Assembly (NCBI GenBank): GCA_035575035.1
Contig: DATLYH010000174.1
Location: 1 to 24,298 of the forward strand
Length of the DNA: 24,298 nt
Reading direction: 5' to 3'
Origin: DATLYH01 sp035575035
GTDB taxonomy: Bacteria > Planctomycetota > Planctomycetia > Gemmatales > Gemmataceae
Part shown: positions 1-6,318 of the stretch, one piece after another
Position numbering within the stretch: position 1 is the stretch's first letter
Layout of the letters: each line of letters opens with the position of its first letter
Translations under genes and position numbers: made by a program
The notes under the pieces: generated by a model
Database searches by the model: none
Seen by the model: only the letters and a program-made list of their open reading frames with translations
What the model was told of the DNA's origin: nothing

Positions 1-720
1 ACCACTCAACGCATAGAACAACGCCCGCGATGACGCAGACAAGTGACCCACAGCGGTCAGGATCTGCTGCCGCAGCGACGCGTCCGCCGATTGGTAGAAG
101 GTGCAGAGCAGATCCCACTGACCGGTCAGGGCATAGAACCATGCCCGCGACGCAACAGGCCAACCGGCTACGGTGACCAGCATCTGCTGCCGCAGTGACG
201 CGTCCGCCGATTGGTAGAAGGTGCAGAGCAGATCCCACTGACCGGTCAGGGCATAGAACCATGCCCGCGACGCAGCAGGCCAACCAGCCGCAGCGGTCAG
301 GATCTGCTGCCGCAGCGACGCGTCCGCCGATTGGTAGAAGGTGCAGAGCAGATCCCACTGGCCCGTGAGGGCATAGAACCACGTCCGCGAAGGGGCAGGC
401 CAACCAGCCGCAGCGGTCAGAAGCTGCTGCCGCAAAGATTTCTTTGCTGCCTGGTAAACGCTGCAGAGCAGCTTGTGATTGGGATCTAGGGTCTGGTATT
501 GGTCCCACAGGCCAGCCAGCGCGTAGAACAATGCCTGCGAAGGGGCAGACCAATGGCTCACGGCGGCCAGGATCTGCTGCCGCAGTGATGCATCGGTGGG
601 CGGCTGGTAAATGGTACGGAGCAGACCTCGCAGACTGGTCAGGTCAAAGAGCAACGCCTTTGAAGGTACAGGCCCACCGGCTACGGTGGTCACAGGGTCA
701 ACGCTGCCGAGCAAGCCTTT
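1..720. repeat. 120-bp in-frame tandem repeat inside the repeat-protein gene
   Basis: Period is exactly 120 bp (40 codons). The copies at about 61-180, 181-300 and 301-420 differ at only a few positions, for example the shared block cgtccgccgattggtagaag. Units from 421 to 720 are diverged, and one is 10 codons longer. The near identity implies recent duplication or gene conversion. Confidence 0.9.
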
Positions 721-867
721 GGTCAGCACCTCGGCAAGGATAGCAGCTGCATCTGGTGAGCCATCCTCGATCAGCGCACGGGCAGCCCACCAGCGCAGCC
801 AGTGACCCACCAGCGGCAGCCGGCTGCGCAGCCAACGGCGACAGCGTTCCAGACGCCGTGCGTCCAT
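1..867 (-). CDS. Partial 40-residue-repeat (HEAT-like) protein, running off the left edge
   Basis: The frame is open from an ATG at 867 to the window edge (289 codons seen, C-terminus missing). AGGGG lies 8 nt before the ATG, and the start is 14 nt after the DUF1257 stop, so it is the last visible gene of the Ycf46-type operon. After a basic N-terminus (residues 1-60) come about six units. Three or four of them are nearly identical 40-residue repeats with the core SRAWFYALTGQWDLLCTFY followed by a linker with SLRQQILTA. The alternation of two amphipathic stretches per unit suggests paired helices, as in HEAT or TPR scaffolds. I do not recognise the family. By inference it is a protein-binding scaffold for the AAA+ ATPase encoded upstream. 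The plus-strand frames here are shadows of the repeat. Confidence 0.75.
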   Translation of the reverse strand, partial: MDARRLERCRRWLRSRLPLVGHWLRWWAARALIEDGSPDAAAILAEVLTKGLLGSVDPVTTVAGGPVPSKALLFDLTSLRGLLRTIYQPPTDASLRQQILAAVSHWSAPSQALFYALAGLWDQYQTLDPNHKLLCSVYQAAKKSLRQQLLTAAAGWPAPSRTWFYALTGQWDLLCTFYQSADASLRQQILTAAAGWPAASRAWFYALTGQWDLLCTFYQSADASLRQQMLVTVAGWPVASRAWFYALTGQWDLLCTFYQSADASLRQQILTAVGHLSASSRALFYALSG

Positions 868-881
868 CGATCGTTCCCCTG

Positions 882-1265
882 TCAGGCCAAGCGGCGCAGC
901 ACCAGATGAATCTGCCCGTCCTTGTTGGTCTCTTCACTGACCAGCGTGAAACCCTGTTCCTCCAATTTGGCCCGCGTGGCGTGGTAGGCGTAGCGCTGCG
1001 CCAAGCGCTCGAGCAGCTCTTGCGGCGATAGATCGCGAATGCCCCACCAGTCGGCCACCATCTCGTAAGCCTCGCCGGCCTTGCGAAAGCCGATGTCGTA
1101 GCCGGGGTTCTTCGTCGGTACGCGAATTTCGGCCAAGGTGCGATTCCCGCCGAACCCGCGCACCTGTACCGTCCCCACCTCTGGCCTGAAGCCCAGGTCC
1201 TCCAAGGCCCGCAGCAGAAACTCCTTCTCCACTAAAGTCGTTCTCAGCATGCTAAAGTGAGACAT
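882..1265 (-). CDS. DUF1257 / Ycf35 family protein
   Basis: This is a 127-residue protein starting MSHFSMLRTTLVEKEFLLRA, which matches the typical start of DUF1257 (Ycf35) proteins: MSHFS..., then a region on computing a missing or deep column (LEDLGF), then the GYDIGF and YEMVADWWG blocks. Its length is normal for the family. The ATG at 1265 has AGGAG 7 nt upstream. Ycf35 is conserved in cyanobacteria and red-algal plastids and has no established biochemical function. It is often found near DUF2997, a ferredoxin or Ycf46. Here it follows the Ycf46-like ATPase by 45 nt and precedes the repeat protein by 14 nt. That it partners the ATPase is inferred from context only. Confidence 0.85.
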   Translation of the reverse strand: MSHFSMLRTTLVEKEFLLRALEDLGFRPEVGTVQVRGFGGNRTLAEIRVPTKNPGYDIGFRKAGEAYEMVADWWGIRDLSPQELLERLAQRYAYHATRAKLEEQGFTLVSEETNKDGQIHLVLRRLA

Positions 1266-1310
1266 GGTTCTTCTCCTGGTTGCACTTTCCCTTGATTGGG
1301 CCCGGCATTC

Positions 1311-2837
1311 TCAGCGGGGCAGCTCCAGTTGCAGGGGCACGAACTGCTGTTCGGCCTCCTGGATTTCTCGGAAAGACGCGGACTGGGCCCGCCCTTCGCG
1401 CAGCCAGTTCCGCAGCATCTCGATGGTCTCGCGAGCCGTTCGGGACAGCGGCACCTGGCGTCTCAGGCAGCCGGAAATATCCTCGGTGGTAAATTCCCGG
1501 CCTTCATTGAAGCCTACATACATGGCGTCAATGATGGCCTGCTCAATCTCGGCTCCCACGTAACCTGCTGACTCCCGAGCCAGCCGTTCCAGGTCGAAGG
1601 CTCGTGCTTCCCGGCGGCGCTTGATCAAGTGGACGCTGAAGATCTCCTTCCGCTCGGCAAAGGTGGGTAAATCGAGGAAGAAAATCTCATCGAATCGGCC
1701 CTTGCGCAGCAATTCGGGCGGCAGGCGGGAGATGTCATTGGCCGTGGCCACCACAAAGCACGGTGCCGTCTTTTCCTGCATCCAGGTCAAAATGGTCCCG
1801 AAAACCCGCTGGCTGACGCCGCCGTCCAAACCGCCGGCCGCCAGAGCTTTTTCCATCTCGTCAATCCAGACGATGCATGGAGCCACTGTCTCGGCCAGTC
1901 GCAGCGCCCGCCGCGTTCGCTCCTCCGATTCTCCTACCAGACTGCCAAATAACGCCCCGACATCCAGCCGCAACAACGGCAACCGCCACAACCCGCCTAT
2001 CATCTTCGCCGTTAGGCTCTTGCCAGTGCCGGGAATGCCAATCAGGGCGATTCCCTTGGGCGCGGGCAAGCCATAGTCCCGGGCCTCCTGGGTGAACGCG
2101 CGTTCCCGCAACTTCAGCCACTCCTTCAACACCCCCAGCCCGCCTACGTCGGCCAACGTCTCGGTCACTGCATAAAACTCCAACGCCTCGCTTTCACGGA
2201 TGATTTGCTTTTTCTCCTGAGTCACCAGGTCAATGTCCCGGTCATCCAACACGCCGTCGGTGACAATGGCCTTGGCGAAGACCCGCTGCGCCTGGGCCGC
2301 AGTCAGCCCCAAGGCCGCCTGCACCAGCTTCTCTTGACCCAGCTTGGTCAGCTTGACTTTGACCCCCGGCGTCTGCGTCAGCCGGTCCAACACCTGTTTC
2401 AACTCGGCGTCTGTAGGCGGCGGAAATTCCACCACGACGGCTTCGTCCTTCAGTTCCTCCGGCAACTTCGTCGAGGGCGTGGTGACCAGTAGCGATTTGC
2501 GGGTGTATTTGAGTCGCTGAGCCACGTTCCTCAGCTTCCGCTTGAACTGCGGATTGCTCCAACACTCGTGAAAATCCTTGAACACAATCACCGTATTGCC
2601 TTCCAACTTATCTACCTGTTCCAGGGCTGTAACTGGGTCGCGAGCCGCGGGCGGCGTTGCGCCACTGCCCGAAAGCACCTGAAAGTTATCCGCCCAATCC
2701 CAGGTCCAACATGGCCGATTGCTTCGCTCGCACACTGCCTTGACCGTCTGCAAGGCGCGCTCTTCTTCCACTGTTACCAGCACTACCAGCGTGAACCGAG
2801 CACGCAGGTAAATGTCTAGCTCTTCTTCGAAGCTCAT
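1311..2837 (-). CDS. Ycf46-like AAA+ ATPase
   Basis: This is a 508-residue AAA+ protein. The N-terminal half (1-220) is the Ycf46-type domain: MSFEEELDIYLRARF, then a degenerate P-loop-like fold with VIVFKDFH. The C-terminal half carries the active AAA module: Walker A GIPGTGKS (267-274), Walker B CIVWIDEMEK (321-330), sensor-1 ATAND (364-368), and an arginine-finger region LLRKGRFDEIFF with R378 and R381. An intact ATPase is therefore expected, acting as a cytoplasmic remodelling ATPase on an unknown client. I chose the ATG at 2837 rather than an upstream start at 2861 because GGAG lies 8-10 nt before it and because the preceding gene's TGA overlaps it (ATGA, 2834-2837), which implies translational coupling. 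Ycf46 has been linked to photosynthesis and inorganic-carbon regulation in cyanobacteria, a role that does not carry over to a non-phototroph. Confidence 0.88.
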   Translation of the reverse strand: MSFEEELDIYLRARFTLVVLVTVEEERALQTVKAVCERSNRPCWTWDWADNFQVLSGSGATPPAARDPVTALEQVDKLEGNTVIVFKDFHECWSNPQFKRKLRNVAQRLKYTRKSLLVTTPSTKLPEELKDEAVVVEFPPPTDAELKQVLDRLTQTPGVKVKLTKLGQEKLVQAALGLTAAQAQRVFAKAIVTDGVLDDRDIDLVTQEKKQIIRESEALEFYAVTETLADVGGLGVLKEWLKLRERAFTQEARDYGLPAPKGIALIGIPGTGKSLTAKMIGGLWRLPLLRLDVGALFGSLVGESEERTRRALRLAETVAPCIVWIDEMEKALAAGGLDGGVSQRVFGTILTWMQEKTAPCFVVATANDISRLPPELLRKGRFDEIFFLDLPTFAERKEIFSVHLIKRRREARAFDLERLARESAGYVGAEIEQAIIDAMYVGFNEGREFTTEDISGCLRRQVPLSRTARETIEMLRNWLREGRAQSASFREIQEAEQQFVPLQLELPR

Positions 2838-3228
2838 GCGTTGTCTCCTTCGGATTCGCACTCTTCGATGTCAATGTCGAATTCGCCGGGGGCGGTGCGG
2901 TCGCCAGAGGCGTCCTCGATTTCGATGTCGCAATGCATCTCCCAGTGGTAAAGCTCGGTGATGAACTCCAGGGCGTGGTGCGCCGGACCCGGAGACCGTA
3001 CCCTCTTGCAATGCTTCCTGGACGGATTTCAGGTCCGGCAGCTTCGCTTCCTCCATGGGGAAATCCGCCAACGGGACCCAGACCTGGACCGTCCCCTCTT
3101 CCGCTGGGCCCCTCCTGCCTGCCCGTAAACGCTTCCACCCACTCCGGCGCCCCGGCTGCTCGCCCTTGCGTCCGGATCCGCTGCCGCAACGCTTCATCCA
3201 ACGCAGCGTCACGGCAGTAGCGGATCAA
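2834..3228 (-). pseudogene. Small acidic hypothetical protein, frame broken twice
   Basis: No single frame spans this interval, but three consecutive pieces read as one protein. The first runs from a TTG at 3228 (CRDAALDEALRQRI to EWVEAFTGRQEG). The second is PAEEGTVQVWVPLADFP to LQEGTVSG. The third is HHALEFITELYHWEMHCD to an acidic tail ending SEGDNA. Both joins need removal of one base, and each can be placed in a G run (GGGG near 3107-3114, GGG near 2990-2994). The corrected protein would be about 130 residues. Its start overlaps the radical SAM stop by 20 nt, and its TGA overlaps the ATPase ATG. That coupling, and the good protein-like composition, argue that it is or was a true gene. 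It may be a sequencing artefact or a recent pseudogene. I recognise no family. Confidence 0.6.
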
Positions 3229-3775
3229 TCCCGGTCAGTTGCAACTCACCCCGGGGTGTGATGATCACCTCGGCGGTGGGCACGCTTGTCAGGTCCTCCG
3301 GTCGGTAGCAACCGGTCAGCAAATGAACCGTCTTGTTGGCCGAGCCACGCAGGTCCCGGGCGAGCCGCTGCGTCTGGTCATAGCGGCCGGCGATGAGCAC
3401 ATCCACGCAGGCCAACAGTTCCGCCGCCTCGGGCATGCGCTGCACTTCCTCCCAGGTGAAGCCGGTAAAGACGATGATGGAAAGCCTGGTCTGGCGCCGC
3501 AAACGGCGAAGCAGGTCGAGCAGCGCCGCACGCTGCTGGAGCGGCTCACCGCCGCTGATCGTGACCCCTTCGATTTGATTGGCCAGGTCCGCGATTCGCC
3601 GAAAAAGCTCCGCCACCGGGATCAGCTGCCCCCCGCTCAGCGGATGCGTCTGCGGGTTGTAGCAGCCTGGGCAGCCCAGCGAGCAGCCCTGGACCCAGAG
3701 CACGGCGCGCAGTCCCGGCCCGTTGGCCCGACTAAAAGGCACAAAAGCATGAACACGAAGGGCGTGCTCGGTCAT
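3209..3775 (-). CDS. NrdG-like radical SAM protein (activase-type)
   Basis: This is a 188-residue radical SAM protein with the cluster motif CSLGCPGC (C31, C35, C38), preceded by ANGPGLRAVLWVQG and followed by the SAM-binding SGGEPLQ (74-80). The short length and the 'G.R.V.W.QGC' start are typical of the anaerobic ribonucleotide reductase activase (NrdG) and pyruvate-formate-lyase activase-like group. No nrdD or glycyl-radical enzyme is present nearby, so its target is probably a product of this operon. The ATG at 3775 follows AGGGG by about 8 nt; a longer frame from 3907 overlaps DUF2997 and lacks family similarity. The gap to the DUF2997 gene is 40 nt. It probably binds a 4Fe-4S cluster and cleaves SAM in the cytoplasm; its substrate is unknown. 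Confidence 0.85.
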   Translation of the reverse strand: MTEHALRVHAFVPFSRANGPGLRAVLWVQGCSLGCPGCYNPQTHPLSGGQLIPVAELFRRIADLANQIEGVTISGGEPLQQRAALLDLLRRLRRQTRLSIIVFTGFTWEEVQRMPEAAELLACVDVLIAGRYDQTQRLARDLRGSANKTVHLLTGCYRPEDLTSVPTAEVIITPRGELQLTGIDPLLP

Positions 3776-3815
3776 GCTTCTTGTCCCCTGGAGGGAGTAC
3801 AACGCGGAATGAAAC

Positions 3816-4025
3816 CTATCCGCTCCGCTGCTGTTGCTGTTCGGAGACGGTGGCCTGCTCGGTCTGGTAGGCTTCGGCGGTCCATTGCCGATCAATGACC
3901 TGTCCACCCAGGGCCGCTTCCAGGCCCCTGGTCACGTCCAGACAGGACATACCTTTGACGCCGCGAACTTCGACCCGCACCTGGCCGTTCTTGTCAATGA
4001 ACACGTCGATTTCTTGCAGGTCCAC
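3816..4025 (-). CDS. DUF2997 small protein
   Basis: This is a 69-residue protein, MDLQEIDVFIDKNGQVRVEV followed by RGVKGMSCLDVTRGLEAALG and then a QTE-rich tail. The pattern 'I.V.I...G.V...V.G..G..C..VT..LE..LG' with one conserved cysteine (C28) is that of DUF2997, a family usually found beside DUF1257/Ycf35. The start is a GTG at 4025 with AGGAG 10 nt upstream. A longer reading to 4136 adds a low-complexity N-terminus unlike the family and crosses the candidate promoter. It is the first gene of the operon. The role is unknown; the short beta-rich N-terminus and the single conserved cysteine would fit a small partner or substrate protein of the radical SAM enzyme (inference). Confidence 0.8.
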   Translation of the reverse strand: MDLQEIDVFIDKNGQVRVEVRGVKGMSCLDVTRGLEAALGGQVIDRQWTAEAYQTEQATVSEQQQQRSG

Positions 4026-4035
4026 AGAAGTCGTT

Positions 4036-4040
4036 CTCCT
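4036..4040 (-). promoter_or_regulatory. Ribosome binding site fixing the DUF2997 GTG start
   Basis: AGGAG on the minus strand, 10 nt before GTG 4025. No ATG in the same frame is better placed, so this site supports the GTG start. Confidence 0.55.
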
Positions 4041-4076
4041 AAGCGATCTGGTTGATGTGGTTTGCGCGCTAGGGCT

Positions 4077-4106
4077 AGTGTAGACACTGAGCTTGGCCTT
4101 TGTAAA
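4077..4106 (-). promoter_or_regulatory. Candidate sigma-70 promoter of the DUF2997-Ycf46 operon
   Basis: On the minus strand TTTACA (4106-4101) is followed after 18 nt by TACACT (4082-4077), which resembles -35 and -10 boxes. It lies about 50 nt before the DUF2997 start and would give a short leader. This is motif matching only. Confidence 0.35.
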
Positions 4107-4136
4107 CAACCTGGTACTAGGTCCAGGCGGTCTCAA

Positions 4137-4693
4137 CTCGCATCAAGCCGATTCAGCTCTCGCCATTGGCACGCGGATCGCCCTGGCGCGATGCGGGTAC
4201 GTGCCGGACTGCTCCCGCTGTCGGCAACCGAGTTGTTGTCAGCCGATGTGAGCCCGTATCGAACTACTGCCACCCTCCGTGCCGCAGTCTGTTCCACTTG
4301 AGCGACCTTGGTATGGGTATTTTTCACGAAGGGAGAGTGGGGCAGATGGAAGTGGATATTCGCCTGGTGTTGCCGGGCCGTTGTCTGCCGTGTTGGGGGC
4401 GCCGGCATCACCCGCGAGGAGTTGGAGCGACGGCTGACGGTCACCCTGATGATGACGGGCGACTGTTCCTGCCGACGGCATGGCACACCGGCAGGCGGCG
4501 GTCGTCCCCGCGCTGGTGCTCCAGCGGCTGATGCGTCATTTGCCATCCGGACGACGCTTCCGTTTTACACGGACATGGATGACCAGCTGGACGATACCAT
4601 CCGCAAGCTCACGTAACCGTTGACGTAACACTGGGCAGTTTGCCGACCGTCGGCCGGCAGCCGGGATTTGCCGTGAGTCCTTGTCTGGATTAG
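4137..4693. other. Gene-poor stretch with a possible decayed coding remnant
   Basis: No intact gene is convincing here. On the plus strand from ATG 4346 the text reads MEVDIRLVLPGRCLPCW. It then seems to continue in other frames as GITREELERRLTVTLM and, just before a stop at 4616, PFYTDMDDQLDDTIRKLT. These pieces look protein-like but need frame changes to join, so this may be a degraded gene. The minus-strand frame 4133-4546 has the composition of a shadow. Confidence 0.25.
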
Positions 4694-4779
4694 TGCCCAG
4701 GGCGGGACTCGAACCCGCACTCCCCTTACGGGGAACGGCATTTTAAGTGCCGTGTGTCTACCGGTTTCACCACCTGGGC
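4694..4779 (-). tRNA. tRNA-Leu (UAA)
   Basis: An 86-nt tRNA on the minus strand. The acceptor arms GCCCAGG and CCTGGGC pair, with discriminator A. The anticodon stem is CGGCA/TGCCG around the loop CTTAAAA, giving anticodon UAA. A long variable arm (TTCCCCGTAAGGGGAG) marks it as class II leucine. The T arm is GCGGG-TTCGAGT-CCCGC. CCA is not encoded. Confidence 0.96.
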
Positions 4780-5112
4780 GGAGCATCCCACCCCTTCGGT
4801 ATCATAACCGCTGCCCGATTCACCCGCCAGACAGCTGCCTGGCTCGGGGGGTGCGAGAGAGCGTCTTGCAAGTCGGGGAGTTTTTGCTCCCTTCACAATG
4901 CCTCCAAGCACCGGGACGCGGTTGTATTACAGAGCCCAGAGCGTCCGCGACGGGATAAAACCAGCCCCGTCATTGAAGTTCCGGGCTCTGCGAGCGGACC
5001 TGCGACAACGACCTGCTCCAGGTGGCCTGCCGGCTTACCTCCAAACCCAATCATCAACTCCTCAGCGCCACCGCGTTTCAGCTTCGCGACTGTCGGGGCG
5101 CATCGCCGGTTG
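4780..5112. other. Intergenic stretch, no gene seen
   Basis: This lies between the tRNA (transcribed leftwards) and the 3' end of the enoyl-CoA hydratase gene. It should contain the tRNA promoter and the terminator of the acyl-CoA operon, but I see no clear motif. The only structure is a weak inverted repeat, cagagccc (4930-4937) with gggctctg (4983-4990), with a 45-nt loop. Confidence 0.4.
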
Positions 5113-5895
5113 TCACGGCGGCGCCCACGGGACGGGGCGCCGGGCGAAGAAGGCCTCCAGTCCCTGGCGGCACTCCTCGGTCAGGCGCGGGGCGGCGCTG
5201 GCCTGGGCCGCCTCTGCCACCGACATCGCCTGCCGCGAGAAGCGGTGCAGCAGCTCCTTCGTCCGCGCCAGGGCATTCGGCCCCCCTTCTGCTAGCGCCC
5301 GCGCCCACGCCCACGCCCGCTCCAGCAGCTCGGCCGCCGGCGCCACCGCATTGATCATCCCAACCCGAACTGCCTCCGCTGCGTCGATCAATTCCCCGGT
5401 CAGCAGCAGCCAGCGGGCGGTGCGTTCGCCGACATGGCGCAGCAGATGCGGCATGACCATCGCTGCTACCAGCCCGCGCCGCACCTCGGGGTAGCCAAGG
5501 CGGGCCTCCGGCACGGCCACGGCCAGGTCGCAGACGGTGACCAGGCCCGCGCCGCCGGCCACCGCCGGCCCGTTGACCGCGGCGATGGTCGGCTTGGGCA
5601 GGGTGTAGATCAAGTCATAGAGCGTCGCCAGCCGCAGCGCATCATCCCAGACGGCGCTCTCCTCCCGCTGGTGCAGCGTCTCCTCCAATTCGGCCAGGTC
5701 CATGCCGGCGCAGAAAGCAGGGCCGGCGCCGGTCAGGATGACACCGCGGGCGGCGGTATCGTCGCGGGCCCGCTGGAAGGCGTCGCTCAACGCCGCGATC
5801 AGCCCCCGACTCAGGGCGTTGCGGCGGTCAGGCCGGTTCATTGTCAAGATCACGGCAGGCGGCCGGCTCTCGTATCGCACTAGTATATCACTCAT
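5113..5895 (-). CDS. Enoyl-CoA hydratase/isomerase family protein (LiuC/AtuE-like)
   Basis: This is a 260-residue crotonase-fold protein. The oxyanion-hole blocks are AFCAGMDL (60-67) and AAVNGPAVAGGAGLV (105-119). The second catalytic glutamate region is GYPEVRRGL, with E137. The first catalytic glutamate of classical enoyl-CoA hydratase (GGGCE) is replaced by Leu in GGAGL. I recall this pattern (GG.GLV..CD) from methylglutaconyl-CoA and isohexenylglutaconyl-CoA hydratase-like proteins, which fits the neighbouring AtuA genes. It likely hydrates a branched enoyl-CoA in leucine/isovalerate or acyclic-terpene breakdown. Its ATG overlaps the end of the upstream gene by 8 nt, so it is translationally linked. 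The exact substrate cannot be told from sequence. Confidence 0.85.
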   Translation of the reverse strand: MSDILVRYESRPPAVILTMNRPDRRNALSRGLIAALSDAFQRARDDTAARGVILTGAGPAFCAGMDLAELEETLHQREESAVWDDALRLATLYDLIYTLPKPTIAAVNGPAVAGGAGLVTVCDLAVAVPEARLGYPEVRRGLVAAMVMPHLLRHVGERTARWLLLTGELIDAAEAVRVGMINAVAPAAELLERAWAWARALAEGGPNALARTKELLHRFSRQAMSVAEAAQASAAPRLTEECRQGLEAFFARRPVPWAPP

Positions 5896-6259
5896 GGCGG
5901 TTTCCCCCGGGGCGCAGCATGGCAGCGTAGTTCTCGGGGCGGTCGATCGTCATTTGCAGCAGGGCGAGGGCATAAGTCTTGCCCTGGGAGTCGGCCCGGA
6001 GCGACCGGCTCGCCCCGCCGGCCAGCACATCATACAGGATGAAGTTTAACGCCAGGAGATTGGGCGCCTCGTAGCGGTCCACTCGCGACGGCCGGAGAGG
6101 GGCAAAGTACCGGGCAACGACCTCAGCGGTCAAGTGCCGGCGAAGCCAGTCGTAGCCGGCCGGCGTGTAGGCCAGCACGCCAATGTTAGCGTGATTTCCC
6201 TTGTCGCCGCTGCGCCCGTGGGCGATGTCGCTCAGGCGGATCGTTTCCCCTGCGGTCAT
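5888..6259 (-). CDS. AtuA C-terminal-domain-like protein
   Basis: This is a 123-residue protein beginning MTAGETIRLSDIAHGRSGDK and continuing GNHANIGVLAY. The 'R.GDKGN.ANIG' motif is the hallmark of the small domain found at the C-terminus of AtuA proteins, here as a separate gene. Further family-like blocks are APNLLALNFILYDVLAGG and LQMTIDRP. ATG 6259 has AGGGG 9 nt upstream; the longer frame from 6325 adds no conserved residues. It follows the AtuA gene by 59 nt. It probably acts as a subunit in complex with the large AtuA protein, in an undefined step of acyclic-terpene or branched acyl-CoA metabolism. Confidence 0.82.
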   Translation of the reverse strand: MTAGETIRLSDIAHGRSGDKGNHANIGVLAYTPAGYDWLRRHLTAEVVARYFAPLRPSRVDRYEAPNLLALNFILYDVLAGGASRSLRADSQGKTYALALLQMTIDRPENYAAMLRPGGNRHE

Positions 6260-6318
6260 CAAAGCAATCCCCTGTATCGCCGTCTGCGGCTTAGTGCCAA
6301 TCCGCAAGCAGCATCCCC

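Noticed and set aside
1..720. CRISPR-like array
   Set aside because: The repeat is 120 bp with no unique spacers and lies in a continuous minus-strand reading frame.
211..743. Plus-strand ORFs 211-489 and 444-743
   Set aside because: Low-complexity Arg/Pro/Gln frames that mirror the coding repeat on the minus strand.
3209..3907. Longer start for the radical SAM protein (232 residues)
   Set aside because: The first 44 residues lie over the end of DUF2997 and are Ser/Pro/Arg-rich; ATG 3775 has a good Shine-Dalgarno sequence.
4930..4990. Inverted repeat cagagccc/gggctctg as a terminator
   Set aside because: Only 8 bp with a 45-nt loop and no T-tract; could be chance in GC-rich DNA.
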